Shown: in pieces, positions 8,456 through 17,451 of the stretch
Position numbering within the stretch: position 1 is the stretch's first letter
Layout of the letters: the number at the start of each line of letters is the position of its first letter
Assembly (NCBI GenBank): GCA_024363285.1
Contig: AP024710.1
Location: 2,512,001-2,576,000, forward strand
Direction: 5' to 3'
Origin: Leptolinea sp. HRD-7
GTDB lineage: Bacteria > Chloroflexota > Anaerolineae > Anaerolineales > Anaerolineaceae
DNA: 64,000 nt
Translations under genes and position numbers: made by a program
Notes under the pieces: generated by a model
Databases searched by the model: none
What the model was told of the DNA's origin: nothing
Seen by the model: only the letters and a program-made list of their open reading frames with translations

Positions 8456-8911
8456 ATGTCTTGTTCATGCCAGGAAAAAAATGTTATTGTTGCCCCGAAA
8501 GCTCCAAAAGCGTTAGGGCCGTATTCTGCCGCCATTAAAGTTAATAATTTTGTATTTTGCTCCGGGCAGACCGGTTTGAATCCGGAAACGAATGAACTGG
8601 TAGATGGCGGGCTTGAGGCTCAGACACATCAGGTGTTGAAGAATTTAGCAAATGTTCTTGAAGCTGCCGGAACTGATTTGGCACACGTAATCAAGACGAC
8701 TGTTTTCTTGAAAGATATGGCTGATTTTCAAAAAATGAATGCCATCTATGGTACGTATTTCACAGAGAATTTTCCCGCGCGCTCAACTATTCAGGTAGCC
8801 GGGTTACCTAAAAACGGACTCGTTGAAATTGAACTGATCGCCGTAATGCCGGATGATGACGATAATTGTGATAACGAATCCGGATGTGGATGTGGATGTG
8901 GGTGCAATTAA
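8456..8911 (+). CDS. ridA: RidA family enamine/imine deaminase with Cys-rich tail
   Basis: The core (residues 10-131) is a canonical RidA/YjgF fold: GPYSAAIKVNNFVFCSGQ, then Arg109 in NFPARSTIQV and Glu124 in GLVEIELIAV. These match the Arg and Glu that bind substrate carboxylate and activate water in RidA. The enzyme hydrolyses reactive 2-aminoacrylate-type enamines to keto acids and ammonia. Unusually, the core is flanked by Cys-rich ends: SCSC at 2-5, and an acidic DDDDN stretch followed by CDNESGCGCGCGCN with five Cys at the C-terminus. Ordinary RidA proteins are about 125-130 residues. The tails could bind metal or be oxidised. It precedes the two-component genes by 17 bases. Confidence 0.88.
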   Translation: MSCSCQEKNVIVAPKAPKALGPYSAAIKVNNFVFCSGQTGLNPETNELVDGGLEAQTHQVLKNLANVLEAAGTDLAHVIKTTVFLKDMADFQKMNAIYGTYFTENFPARSTIQVAGLPKNGLVEIELIAVMPDDDDNCDNESGCGCGCGCN

Positions 8912-8928
8912 GATTGACGGATTAATAT

Positions 8929-9612
8929 ATGGCCGATGAATTGATCTTGCTGGTGGATGACGAACCGAATATTATCCAACTCGCGCGTATGTACCTGGAG
9001 CGAGAAGGTTACCGGACCATTTCAGCCGCGGATGGAAAATCTGCACTTGAAATGATCAAAACAAAAAAGCCAAACATGGTGGTTCTGGATGTTATGCTAC
9101 CGGAAATGGACGGTTTGGAAGTTTGCAAGCGGCTTCGGCGAGAAAAGAACAACGTGCCGGTAATAATGTTAACGGCGCGCGATGACGATATTGATAAGAT
9201 CCTGGGATTGGAACTGGGCGCGGATGACTATATGACCAAACCTTTCAATCCCAGGGAATTAACCGCACGGGTTAAAGTCATCTTGCGGCGGACTGAACGG
9301 TATGGAAAAGACACATCAAGTGAAATGCTGCGTATAGGCACACTGGTTATTGATCCGGCCCGGCGAGAGGTTTATAACGGTGATAAACCGCTTTCATTAC
9401 GTACTCAGGAATTTGAAGTTCTTCTGGTTCTTGCAAAGAACCGGGGATTGGTTTTAACCCGAGAAAAATTACTAAACCTGGCATGGGGGTTTGAATACTT
9501 CGGGCAAACCCGAACAGTGGATGTGCACATCGCCCAACTACGCTCAAAAATAGAGGGCAGCGGTGTTCACATTGAAACTGTAACCGGCATCGGTTACAAA
9601 TTAACGGCCTGA
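8929..9612 (+). CDS. OmpR/PhoB-family response regulator
   Basis: This 227-residue regulator has receiver residues Asp10/Asp11, phospho-acceptor Asp54 in VVLDVMLP and the Lys in DDYMTKPF. The second half is a winged-helix Trans_reg_C domain (LRTQEFEVLLVLAKNRGLVLTREKLL ... GYKLTA). The stop overlaps the ATG of the histidine kinase gene by one base, so they form a cognate pair. The pair is followed without a gap by exopolysaccharide genes, making these a plausible co-regulated target. The Shine-Dalgarno is weak, so expression may depend on readthrough from ridA. Confidence 0.92.
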   Translation: MADELILLVDDEPNIIQLARMYLEREGYRTISAADGKSALEMIKTKKPNMVVLDVMLPEMDGLEVCKRLRREKNNVPVIMLTARDDDIDKILGLELGADDYMTKPFNPRELTARVKVILRRTERYGKDTSSEMLRIGTLVIDPARREVYNGDKPLSLRTQEFEVLLVLAKNRGLVLTREKLLNLAWGFEYFGQTRTVDVHIAQLRSKIEGSGVHIETVTGIGYKLTA

Positions 9613-11048
9613 TGCTTTCTTCTTTACGTTCACGCCTCTGGTTGAGCTATTCTATAGTCATTCTGATTGCACTTGTAGGGATGATCGGTCCTACAATTTC
9701 TGCTTTAAGCCGTAGTCCATTGTTTTACCGGCAGACAGTACTTCAATTACGTCTTGCGCAGTCCAGTTTGATCAATATGATCAAATTGGGCGATTTGAAT
9801 GACACGGATAGAATTAAAACAATTGTTGTAAACCAGTCCCGGATCGATGGTATTCGATATGCGGTGATAAATAACAACGGGAACATAATTATTGACAGCG
9901 GTAGCGGAATTTTTCCACCTATACCGGATTTTAATCCACCCGTTTTTTCGGTAGATGATGACCCATTTTCTTTTTTTATTTTTAAAGATATGGATCGCAA
10001 GTCGTGGCTTTATGTTGTCCGCCCACTAAATGAAACATCGTACCTTATTGCCGCATCACGTCAGCCGGTCATAGAAATTCGAGAGATGTTGCGAGACGAG
10101 ATCTTGCAGCCTATGTTTAAAGGTAGTGCCATAGCGCTGTTCATCGCATTCGCCTTAAGTTTGTTTATGTCTTCCTGGATTGGAAGCCCGTTACGGCGGC
10201 TGGCAGATGGAGCCCGGCAGATAGAGAGCGGGACTTATCCGGTGCTGGAAAAGGAAGGTCCGCGGGAAATTCAAGAACTGGCAGAATCCTTTAACCAGAT
10301 GAGCATTCGCGTGCAGCAGACTGAGGATTCTCAGAAAGATTTTCTGGCGAATGTATCACATGAATTAAAAACCCCCTTAACTTCCATTCAGGGTTTTGCC
10401 CAATCCATTCTGGATGGAGCTGCCAGCACACCCCAGGAGTTGATGCAGGCCGCCAGCGTAATCTATGATGAGGCATCTCGAATGCATCGGTTAGTCATTG
10501 ATCTATTAACCCTGTCAAAACTGGAAGAGGGAACGGCTGGGATGCTTTCCGGACCGGTAAATATCTCTATGATCATGGATCAACTGGATGAAAAGATGCA
10601 GCCTCTGATCCAGGCAGCTGAATTGACCATCAAGAAAGATATTTCACCTGATCTGGTTGTCATGGGAGACGGCGACCGTCTGGCACAGGTTTTCACCAAT
10701 TTACTGGATAATGCCATAAAATTTACGCCTGCTGGTGGGACGATCTCTCTTTCACTGAAATCCGAACAGAGCCATGTTCTTGCTTCTGTTTCTGATACTG
10801 GTGTGGGTATACCCGATATGGAAGCTTCACGTATTTTTGAGCGGTTTTACCAGGTGGATAAATCACGACGGGGAGGCGCCAGCCGCGGGATAGGCCTGGG
10901 GTTGGCAATTGCCCGACAAATAATCATTTCTCATAATGGAGAAATCTGGGCTGTCAGCCAACCGGGGAAGGGAAGCACTTTCTTTGTTCGTCTGCCAGTT
11001 TATTTTGACAAAACGACCGTCAAAATCCACAGGAACAACACGTTATGA
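9612..11048 (+). CDS. Sensor histidine kinase (HAMP, HisKA, HATPase)
   Basis: This 478-residue protein has membrane helices at about 10-32 and 170-190 flanking an extracellular sensor region. A HAMP linker (GSPLRRLADGARQIESGTYP) precedes the HisKA domain with phospho-acceptor His250 in FLANVSHELKTPLTS. The ATPase domain shows the N box (NLLDNAIKFTPAGG), G1 box (VSDTGVGIP) and G2 box (GIGLGLAIARQII). It should autophosphorylate in response to an envelope signal and pass phosphate to the regulator encoded upstream. Its end overlaps the next gene in ATGA. Confidence 0.93.
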   Translation: MLSSLRSRLWLSYSIVILIALVGMIGPTISALSRSPLFYRQTVLQLRLAQSSLINMIKLGDLNDTDRIKTIVVNQSRIDGIRYAVINNNGNIIIDSGSGIFPPIPDFNPPVFSVDDDPFSFFIFKDMDRKSWLYVVRPLNETSYLIAASRQPVIEIREMLRDEILQPMFKGSAIALFIAFALSLFMSSWIGSPLRRLADGARQIESGTYPVLEKEGPREIQELAESFNQMSIRVQQTEDSQKDFLANVSHELKTPLTSIQGFAQSILDGAASTPQELMQAASVIYDEASRMHRLVIDLLTLSKLEEGTAGMLSGPVNISMIMDQLDEKMQPLIQAAELTIKKDISPDLVVMGDGDRLAQVFTNLLDNAIKFTPAGGTISLSLKSEQSHVLASVSDTGVGIPDMEASRIFERFYQVDKSRRGGASRGIGLGLAIARQIIISHNGEIWAVSQPGKGSTFFVRLPVYFDKTTVKIHRNNTL

Positions 11049-12034
11049 CAACCGTCACCATCATTATCCCCTGTCTAAACGAAGGTAAAACCATATCTCA
11101 GGTATTGCAGGCAATAAAAGAACAGAATTACCCTGTTGATAAGCTGGATGTTGTCATTGCTGATGGATTATCTGATGATGATACCCGTCAAAGGATCAAT
11201 GAATTCCGTCTGGCAAATCCATCGCTTCCGATAATGGTTGTGGATAATAAAAAACGGGAAATCCCTGCCGGTTTAAATCTTGCGATCCGGGAGGCGCGCG
11301 GTGAAATTATTGTGCGCATGGATGGCCATTCATTACCTGCACCGGATTATGTATCGCGCTGTGTCGAAAACCTTAAAGCCGGCAATGGTGATAATGTTGG
11401 CGGACGATGGATTATCATTCCAGGCGCAACCTCCTGGATTGCTCGCGGTATCGCCGCCGCGGCTGCCCACAGGTTAGGTGTGGGAAATGTAAAATATCGT
11501 ATCTCCGGCACTTCAGGGCCGGTGGATACGGTTCCGTTCGGAAGTTATTTCAGGGCATTATTTGATGAAGTCGGTTTATTTGATGAATCCCTATTAACAA
11601 ATGAAGATTATGAATTTAATACTCGTATCAGGAACATGGGTAAAGTAGTCTGGTTTGACCCTTCAATAGTTTGCCATTATTTTTCGCGGCCTGATCTGGC
11701 TTCTCTGGGGCGTCAATACTGGCGGTATGGATTCTGGAAGGCAAAAATGGTTAAAAGGTATCCTGGTTCGATCAAACCGCGTCAACTGATGCCACCTCTT
11801 TTTGTAGCCGGGCTGCTGGTTTTGATCGCCTCAGGAATAGTGTTTCCTCCGGCATTTTATGGTTTGCTCACTATTATTCTCTTATATCTGGGTATAATCA
11901 TGATTGCCTCTGTGCCGGAAGCGGCCAAACGTAAAGATATATCCCTGATAGCAGGCATTCCCCTGGCAATTATTACCATGCATTTCACCTGGGGAGCGGG
12001 TTTTTTGGCAAGCATCGTTACTAAACAGGAATAA
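11045..12034 (+). CDS. Glycosyltransferase family 2, ExoA-like
   Basis: This 329-residue protein has a GT-A nucleotide-sugar-binding start (TIIIPCLNEGKTISQVLQAI), ADGLSDDDTR, and VRMDGHSLPAPDYV in the position of the metal-binding acidic motif. LTNEDYEFNTRIRNMG is the usual ED acceptor-side motif. Two hydrophobic segments at about 250-310 anchor it to the membrane. It probably adds a sugar to a lipid-linked glycan intermediate. The start overlaps the kinase stop (ATGA), so it belongs to the same operon as the two-component system. Confidence 0.85.
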   Translation: MTTVTIIIPCLNEGKTISQVLQAIKEQNYPVDKLDVVIADGLSDDDTRQRINEFRLANPSLPIMVVDNKKREIPAGLNLAIREARGEIIVRMDGHSLPAPDYVSRCVENLKAGNGDNVGGRWIIIPGATSWIARGIAAAAAHRLGVGNVKYRISGTSGPVDTVPFGSYFRALFDEVGLFDESLLTNEDYEFNTRIRNMGKVVWFDPSIVCHYFSRPDLASLGRQYWRYGFWKAKMVKRYPGSIKPRQLMPPLFVAGLLVLIASGIVFPPAFYGLLTIILLYLGIIMIASVPEAAKRKDISLIAGIPLAIITMHFTWGAGFLASIVTKQE

Positions 12035-12045
12035 AAATTTATCGC

Positions 12046-13470
12046 ATGACCATACCGAAGTCAATTCGACCACTGCGCTGGCGGTTAAAAACCACCGAAC
12101 GACGGTTAATTCTTTTTCTCGGAGACCTGGCCATCTCATGGCTCGGGTTGCTTGTAGCGTTGTACTTTTGGTCACAACGTGACCAATGGTTAAAGTTTTC
12201 CTGGGAATTTTTGGTAGATAGACCAGCGGATTGGTTTTACCTGTTGCCATTTATCTGGTTGTTATTAATTATTGAGCTGTATGATGTTCGTAAAGCCAGC
12301 CGAATAAACGAGACAATTAGAGGAGTGGGGATTGCGGCTGCGATCAGTTTCTTGATCTATATTGTTGTGTTTTTTTTCAGTGAGCCCAATTCTCTCCCCA
12401 GAACCGGAGTAGCGGTTTTCATTATTGCTGTCTCTGTATTAACTGTTCTCTGGCGGTTAATCTACATCAATATTTTCACTGCCAAACAATTCATGCGGCG
12501 GGTGATCATCGTTGGGGCGGGCAGAGCTGGGTCAAACCTTGTCCATGCGTTGCACAGCGTCAAACCAATGCCGTTTCATATTGTCGGGTTCGTAGACGAT
12601 GATGAAGAAAAACAGGGAAAAGTTATTGAAAATGTTCCCGTTATAGGAACTGGAGTTGACCTCCCCGGTTTATTGGAAGAAGAGAATATATCTGATCTAA
12701 TCTTTGCTATTTCCGGAGAAATGAACCCAGTATTGTTCCAGAACCTCTTAAAAGCCGAGGAAACCGGTGTTGAAATCACCACGATGCCCATTGTTTTTGA
12801 AGAAATAATGAACCGGGTGCCGATCATGTTGCTGCAATCCGATTGGATATTAAGGTCTTTCGTAGATCAGGCACATGCCGGTGGTTTCTATGAGCTGGCC
12901 AAACGGCTGATGGATATTTTTGGCGCGATTTTAGGTTTGGTAATTTTAGCTGTTTGTTCACCTTTTATTTCTCTGGCGATTTTACTGGAAAGCGGCCGGC
13001 CAATTTTTTTCTCACAGGATCGTTTGGGAATTAATGGTCAGGTTTACCGAATCACAAAATTTCGTACTATGCGACAAGATGCTGAAAAAGACGGTAAAGC
13101 ACGGATGGCGGTGGAGAATGATGACCGTGTAACACGGGTGGGTCGGTTTTTGCGAAAATCTCATTTGGATGAATTACCGCAATTCTTAAGTGTACTATCA
13201 GGAACAATGAGCCTTGTAGGTCCCCGGGCGGAGAGACCAGAATTGGTGGATATGCTTCAGGAACAGATCCCATTCTATCGAGCCCGTTTGTTTGTGGCAC
13301 CTGGCATTACCGGATGGGCGCAAGTCAATTATGGTTACGCTTCAACGATTGAACAGACGATTATTAAGCTGGAATATGATCTTTACTATATCAAGCACCG
13401 CAGCCTGTTCTTAGATGTAATGATTATTTTGCGGACTGTGGGAGCTGTTTTCGGATTAAAAGGACAATAA
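12046..13470 (+). CDS. Polyprenyl-phosphate sugar-1-phosphate transferase (WcaJ/CpsE type)
   Basis: This 474-residue protein has four N-terminal membrane helices, a Rossmann-like middle domain (RVIIVGAGRAGSNLVHAL) and one further helix. The C-terminal bacterial sugar transferase domain contains FSQDRLGINGQVYRITKFRT, LRKSHLDELPQFLSVLSG and MSLVGPRAERPE. This order is standard for initiating enzymes that transfer hexose-1-phosphate to undecaprenyl phosphate in exopolysaccharide or capsule synthesis. The stop overlaps the next ATG by one base. The initial sugar cannot be told from sequence alone. Confidence 0.9.
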   Translation: MTIPKSIRPLRWRLKTTERRLILFLGDLAISWLGLLVALYFWSQRDQWLKFSWEFLVDRPADWFYLLPFIWLLLIIELYDVRKASRINETIRGVGIAAAISFLIYIVVFFFSEPNSLPRTGVAVFIIAVSVLTVLWRLIYINIFTAKQFMRRVIIVGAGRAGSNLVHALHSVKPMPFHIVGFVDDDEEKQGKVIENVPVIGTGVDLPGLLEEENISDLIFAISGEMNPVLFQNLLKAEETGVEITTMPIVFEEIMNRVPIMLLQSDWILRSFVDQAHAGGFYELAKRLMDIFGAILGLVILAVCSPFISLAILLESGRPIFFSQDRLGINGQVYRITKFRTMRQDAEKDGKARMAVENDDRVTRVGRFLRKSHLDELPQFLSVLSGTMSLVGPRAERPELVDMLQEQIPFYRARLFVAPGITGWAQVNYGYASTIEQTIIKLEYDLYYIKHRSLFLDVMIILRTVGAVFGLKGQ

Positions 13471-15359
13471 TGAAATCCCGTCCAAATATTCGCAACCGGT
13501 ATGTTCTGATTGCTGACCTAATTCTTGTTATTGTCTCAGTATTAGGCAGTTATGTACTACGCCTTGAATTAGGTGCTGCGTTTTCATTTTATCTGCCTTC
13601 CGCGTACTGGATGATCGGGACAGCACTGGTCATCAAGCCATTGGTGTATTACTACTTCCGGTTATACCGCCGTATGTGGATATATGCCTCCGTCCAAGAG
13701 TTGAAGTTGATCGTTGCAGCGGTTTCAACGGCTTCGGTCGTTCTTTCTGTTGTAATGGTGAGCTTCTTTAATCTGGGGCTATTCTTTGGCTTCCCTCGCT
13801 CGGTGTTGATCATCGACTGGCTGGTTTCTCTCGGTCTTGTCGGTGGACTGCGGTTCACCATACGATTACTTTCTGAGAACGCGACTCAGCAGGCATTTTC
13901 TCCAAGCGCGAAAACAAAAAAGGCTTTAATCATTGGCGCGGGAGACGCAGGGGCCCTTGTTGTTCGGGAGTTGCAGAAAAATCCACAGGTTAATCTGATT
14001 CCCATTGGTTTCCTTGATGACAATCCTGTAAAAATGAAACAGCAGATTCATGGCATACCGGTTATCGGGTCGCTAAGTGATCTGGCAAAAGTGCTGGATA
14101 ATCGCCGGGTAGATGAGGTAATCATTGCCATCCCAAGCGCGCCCGGCAAAGTTATCCGAATGGTATCTGATATTTGCCGGTTGAAAGCTGTGCATTTTAG
14201 AACCATGCCGGGTATCTATGAATTACTGGGAGGGAAAGTAAGTGTTAACCGGTTACGTGAAGTTGATATTACCGATCTCTTACGCCGAGAACCTATCCGG
14301 CTTATGGATGAACAGATCGGGCGAACGATCAGTAATCGTGTTGTTCTGGTGACTGGTGCTGGTGGATCCATCGGAGCAGAGCTTTGTCGGCAGCTCGCCC
14401 GCTGGTCGCCGGCAGAATTGATCCTGCTGGGGCATGGTGAAAACAGTATTTTTGAGGCTTACCTTGAATTGCAGGACAGATTCCCGTCACTTTCATTAAA
14501 AGCTGTTATTGCGGATATACGCGATAAAGACCGGCTGGCACGAGTTTTTCAAGCGTATCGCCCTCAGGTTGTTTTTCACGCGGCAGCACACAAACATGTT
14601 CCCTTAATGGAGTCGAACATTGAAGAGGCTGTTACCAACAATGTGGAAGGAACAAGGAATCTTGTTCAAGCCGCAATTGCCAGTGATGTGGATCGTCTTG
14701 TAATGATTTCTACCGACAAAGCTATCCGGCCTGCCAATGTAATGGGTGCGTCTAAACGGTTGGCTGAAATGACTGTTCTTGACGCGGCAGAACGCTATGG
14801 AAAGGATTTTAGCGTTGTTCGATTCGGAAATGTACTGGGAAGCCGGGGAAGTGTTGTCCCGTTGTTCAAACGGCAAATCGCCAGAGGTGGTCCAATAACC
14901 ATTACTCATCCGGACATGAAACGCTATTTCATGACAATACCGGAAGCGGTTTATCTGGTTCTTCAAGCGGCCACCATGGGGCATGGGGGCGAAACGTATG
15001 TTTTGAACATGGGTGAACAGATACGGATATTAGATTTAGCCGAAGACCTGATAAGGCTTTCAGGGTTGGAACCTGGCCGGGATATCGATATTATTTTTAC
15101 CGGAATACGTCCGGGAGAAAAATTAAGTGAAGACTTATGGGATAGTGGCAGCGCGTTTGAACGTACTCCGCATCCAGATATTTATCAGCTTAGAGGAAAC
15201 GAAGACATGCGTGGTGAGGTATTGCAAAAATCCATCGACGAGATCATTAATCTGGCAAAAGATGGTGACTTTTCGGCCGTTCTGGGTATGATGGATGATC
15301 TGATTCCTGGCGCATCAGTCCGTAGTATGCCGCCACCTGAAATGCTTTCAATCGATTAG
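13470..15359 (+). CDS. Membrane nucleotide-sugar 4,6-dehydratase (CapD/PglF/WbpM family)
   Basis: This 629-residue protein has four to five N-terminal membrane helices and a first Rossmann domain (ALIIGAGDAGALVVREL). The second, catalytic SDR domain has NAD-binding VLVTGAGGSIGAELC. The family motif STDKAIRPANVMGASKR carries the modified catalytic triad of PglF/WbpM-type enzymes, and VVRFGNVLGSRGSVVP confirms it. Enzymes of this class dehydrate UDP-GlcNAc (or a related sugar) to the 4-keto-6-deoxy intermediate used for rare amino sugars. It follows the initiating transferase directly and could supply its substrate. Confidence 0.9.
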   Translation: MKSRPNIRNRYVLIADLILVIVSVLGSYVLRLELGAAFSFYLPSAYWMIGTALVIKPLVYYYFRLYRRMWIYASVQELKLIVAAVSTASVVLSVVMVSFFNLGLFFGFPRSVLIIDWLVSLGLVGGLRFTIRLLSENATQQAFSPSAKTKKALIIGAGDAGALVVRELQKNPQVNLIPIGFLDDNPVKMKQQIHGIPVIGSLSDLAKVLDNRRVDEVIIAIPSAPGKVIRMVSDICRLKAVHFRTMPGIYELLGGKVSVNRLREVDITDLLRREPIRLMDEQIGRTISNRVVLVTGAGGSIGAELCRQLARWSPAELILLGHGENSIFEAYLELQDRFPSLSLKAVIADIRDKDRLARVFQAYRPQVVFHAAAHKHVPLMESNIEEAVTNNVEGTRNLVQAAIASDVDRLVMISTDKAIRPANVMGASKRLAEMTVLDAAERYGKDFSVVRFGNVLGSRGSVVPLFKRQIARGGPITITHPDMKRYFMTIPEAVYLVLQAATMGHGGETYVLNMGEQIRILDLAEDLIRLSGLEPGRDIDIIFTGIRPGEKLSEDLWDSGSAFERTPHPDIYQLRGNEDMRGEVLQKSIDEIINLAKDGDFSAVLGMMDDLIPGASVRSMPPPEMLSID

Positions 15360-15362
15360 TTT

Positions 15363-16361
15363 ATGGCTATCGTCAATTTATCCACGTGGGATGATTATGT
15401 GTCGCTCCTGCCAGAAGCGCATTTGCTCCAAACCTCAATGTGGGGAGAAACAAAGAAGAAGTATGGCTGGCGGCCTGAACGGATATTAACAGGCGATACG
15501 GGTGCTCAGATACTTTTTCGAAAACTTCCTTTGGGATTTACTATGGCTTATATTCCCAAAGGACCTCTTGGTCCGAATTGGATCGATATATGGCCTGAAG
15601 TTCATGAAGTCTGCCGTAAAAACCGGGCTGTTTTCCTTCGCGTAGAACCGGATATGGAAGATACGGCTTCCATAAATTTACTTTCCAAACTGCCAGGGTT
15701 TACCCCGGTAGAAGATACCATTCAACCGCGCCAGACCATTTATGTTGATATTAGTGGTTCACCAGATGATTGGCTTTCGCGGATGAAACAAAAAGCCCGG
15801 TATAACACCCGCCTGGCAGAGAAGAAAGATGTTTCGGTAATTGAGTGTGAAGATTTTGACGCGTTTGACCGGTTGATGAAAACTACAGGAAGACGCGACG
15901 GATTTGGTGTTCATTCAATTGACTACTACCAGACGGCTTATCGACTGTTCAAACAAAAAGGAAAAGTTGCATTGCTTCAGGCAATTTTTGACAATCGGCC
16001 GCTTGCCATGTTAATGGTTTTTGCACATGGATCCAGAGCTTATTATTTATATGGCGCCTCAGGAGACGAGGAACGTCAGCGAATGCCCGCTTATTTATTG
16101 CAATTTGAAGCTATGAAATGGTCAGCAAGGCAAGGTTGTTCCCAGTATGATTTATGGGGTATTCCGGATGCTCCGGAGGAAGAGCTTGAAGCCTGCTTTG
16201 AAACCCGCTCTGATGGTTTGTGGGGAGTCTACCGGTTCAAAAGAGGTCTGGGTGGACGCATATATCGCTCATGCCCGGGGTATGATTACATATACCAACC
16301 CTTGCTGTACAAATTAATTCGGCGGAAGATGCTTCAAAGCCGGGGATTGACCGGGGGGTGA
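15363..16361 (+). CDS. FemAB-like GNAT-fold aminoacyl/peptidoglycan-bridge family protein (copy 1)
   Basis: This 332-residue protein has the two-GNAT-domain FemX/FemAB pattern: LLQTSMWGETKKKYGWRPERI, FTMAYIPKGPLGPNW, WLSRMKQKARYNTRLAEKK and AYYLYGASGDEERQRMPAYLLQFEAMKWS. YDLWGIPD is near the end. Classical members attach amino acids from aminoacyl-tRNA to lipid II to build peptidoglycan cross-bridges. Related proteins work in exopolysaccharide loci on other acceptors. The start is 3 bases after the dehydratase stop. It is paralogous to the next gene. The acceptor and amino acid are unknown. Confidence 0.85.
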   Translation: MAIVNLSTWDDYVSLLPEAHLLQTSMWGETKKKYGWRPERILTGDTGAQILFRKLPLGFTMAYIPKGPLGPNWIDIWPEVHEVCRKNRAVFLRVEPDMEDTASINLLSKLPGFTPVEDTIQPRQTIYVDISGSPDDWLSRMKQKARYNTRLAEKKDVSVIECEDFDAFDRLMKTTGRRDGFGVHSIDYYQTAYRLFKQKGKVALLQAIFDNRPLAMLMVFAHGSRAYYLYGASGDEERQRMPAYLLQFEAMKWSARQGCSQYDLWGIPDAPEEELEACFETRSDGLWGVYRFKRGLGGRIYRSCPGYDYIYQPLLYKLIRRKMLQSRGLTGG

Positions 16362-16363
16362 CC

Positions 16364-17443
16364 ATGCAGGCGTGGAATAACATCATTATAAACTTACCGG
16401 GGGCTACGTTCTTACAAACGGAAGAATGGGCCCGGATCAAAGCACCAGTCGGGTGGATACCTGAATACCTTACCTGGCCTGAAGGAGATACCAAACCGTT
16501 TGCAGCAGCTCTTATGTTAACCAGATCCGCAGGCAGAATTTCGATATCAGTTTCCTATGTGCCCCGCGGACCGCTTGTTGACTGGAGCAACCCGGCGCAA
16601 TACCGCAAAGTTCTTGACGGTTTGATCGATATTGCGCGAAAGAAAAAGGCACTATTGATTAAGATAGACCCTGACCTGATCATAGCGCGGGGTATACCTG
16701 GCACACCTTCAGAACGAATTGACCCCACCGGGCAGGAGGTACGCGATTACCTGAAAAAGACCGGTTGGCGTTTCTCTCAAGATCAGATCCAGTTCCGGAA
16801 TACCGTAGAGATAGACCTTACTGCCCCGGAAGAGACACTGCTCGCACGGATGCATCAAAAAACCCGCTATAACATCCGGCTGGCAGAAAAAAAAGGTGTT
16901 ACTGTCTCTGAAGCATCGGAAACCGAATGGGAAGGGATATATCGCCTTTACGCTGAAACCGCAGCGCGGGATGGATTTATCATTCGTCCGTGGGAGTATT
17001 ACCGGCAAGTGTGGACAACAATGACCTCCAGCGGGATGGCAACCTGCCTGAAAGCCGAAGTTGATGGAACACTGGTCAGCGCAATATGGGTGATCTTTTT
17101 TGGTAAGAAAGCTCATTACCTGTACGGTATGTCATCAAATTTGCACCGAGAGTTTATGCCTAACCACCTTTTACAATGGAAAGGTATGTTACTGGCAAAA
17201 TCAAAAGAGAAAACTGTGTATGATTTGTGGGGGGCGCCGGATGATTTTTCAGATAACGATCGGTTATCAGGTGTATTTCGGTTCAAACAAGGGTTCGGAG
17301 GCGAAGTTGTGCGTACTCTAGGGGCGTGGGATTATCCGATCAATCCGGTTGGTTATCGGCTGTATACTTCGGTTCTTCCCCGAGTCTTAGATGTTTTACG
17401 ACGGCGAAGCCGGCAAAAGACCAGGCGATTATTAGAGAATTGA
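16364..17443 (+). CDS. FemAB-like GNAT-fold aminoacyl/peptidoglycan-bridge family protein (copy 2)
   Basis: This is a 359-residue paralogue of the preceding protein. It shares FLQTEEWARIKAPVGWIPEY, VPRGPLVDW, LARMHQKTRYNIRLAEKKG, AHYLYGMSSNLHREFMPNHLLQWKG and YDLWGAPDDF. I prefer ATG 16364, which has GGGGGG 5 bases upstream, over GTG 16358, which would give a GTGA overlap and two extra residues. FemA/FemB and MurM/MurN pairs often add successive residues of a bridge, so the tandem pair may act in sequence. It ends 8 bases from the convergent kinase gene, with no obvious terminator between them. Confidence 0.85.
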   Translation: MQAWNNIIINLPGATFLQTEEWARIKAPVGWIPEYLTWPEGDTKPFAAALMLTRSAGRISISVSYVPRGPLVDWSNPAQYRKVLDGLIDIARKKKALLIKIDPDLIIARGIPGTPSERIDPTGQEVRDYLKKTGWRFSQDQIQFRNTVEIDLTAPEETLLARMHQKTRYNIRLAEKKGVTVSEASETEWEGIYRLYAETAARDGFIIRPWEYYRQVWTTMTSSGMATCLKAEVDGTLVSAIWVIFFGKKAHYLYGMSSNLHREFMPNHLLQWKGMLLAKSKEKTVYDLWGAPDDFSDNDRLSGVFRFKQGFGGEVVRTLGAWDYPINPVGYRLYTSVLPRVLDVLRRRSRQKTRRLLEN

Positions 17444-17451
17444 TTTCCAGA

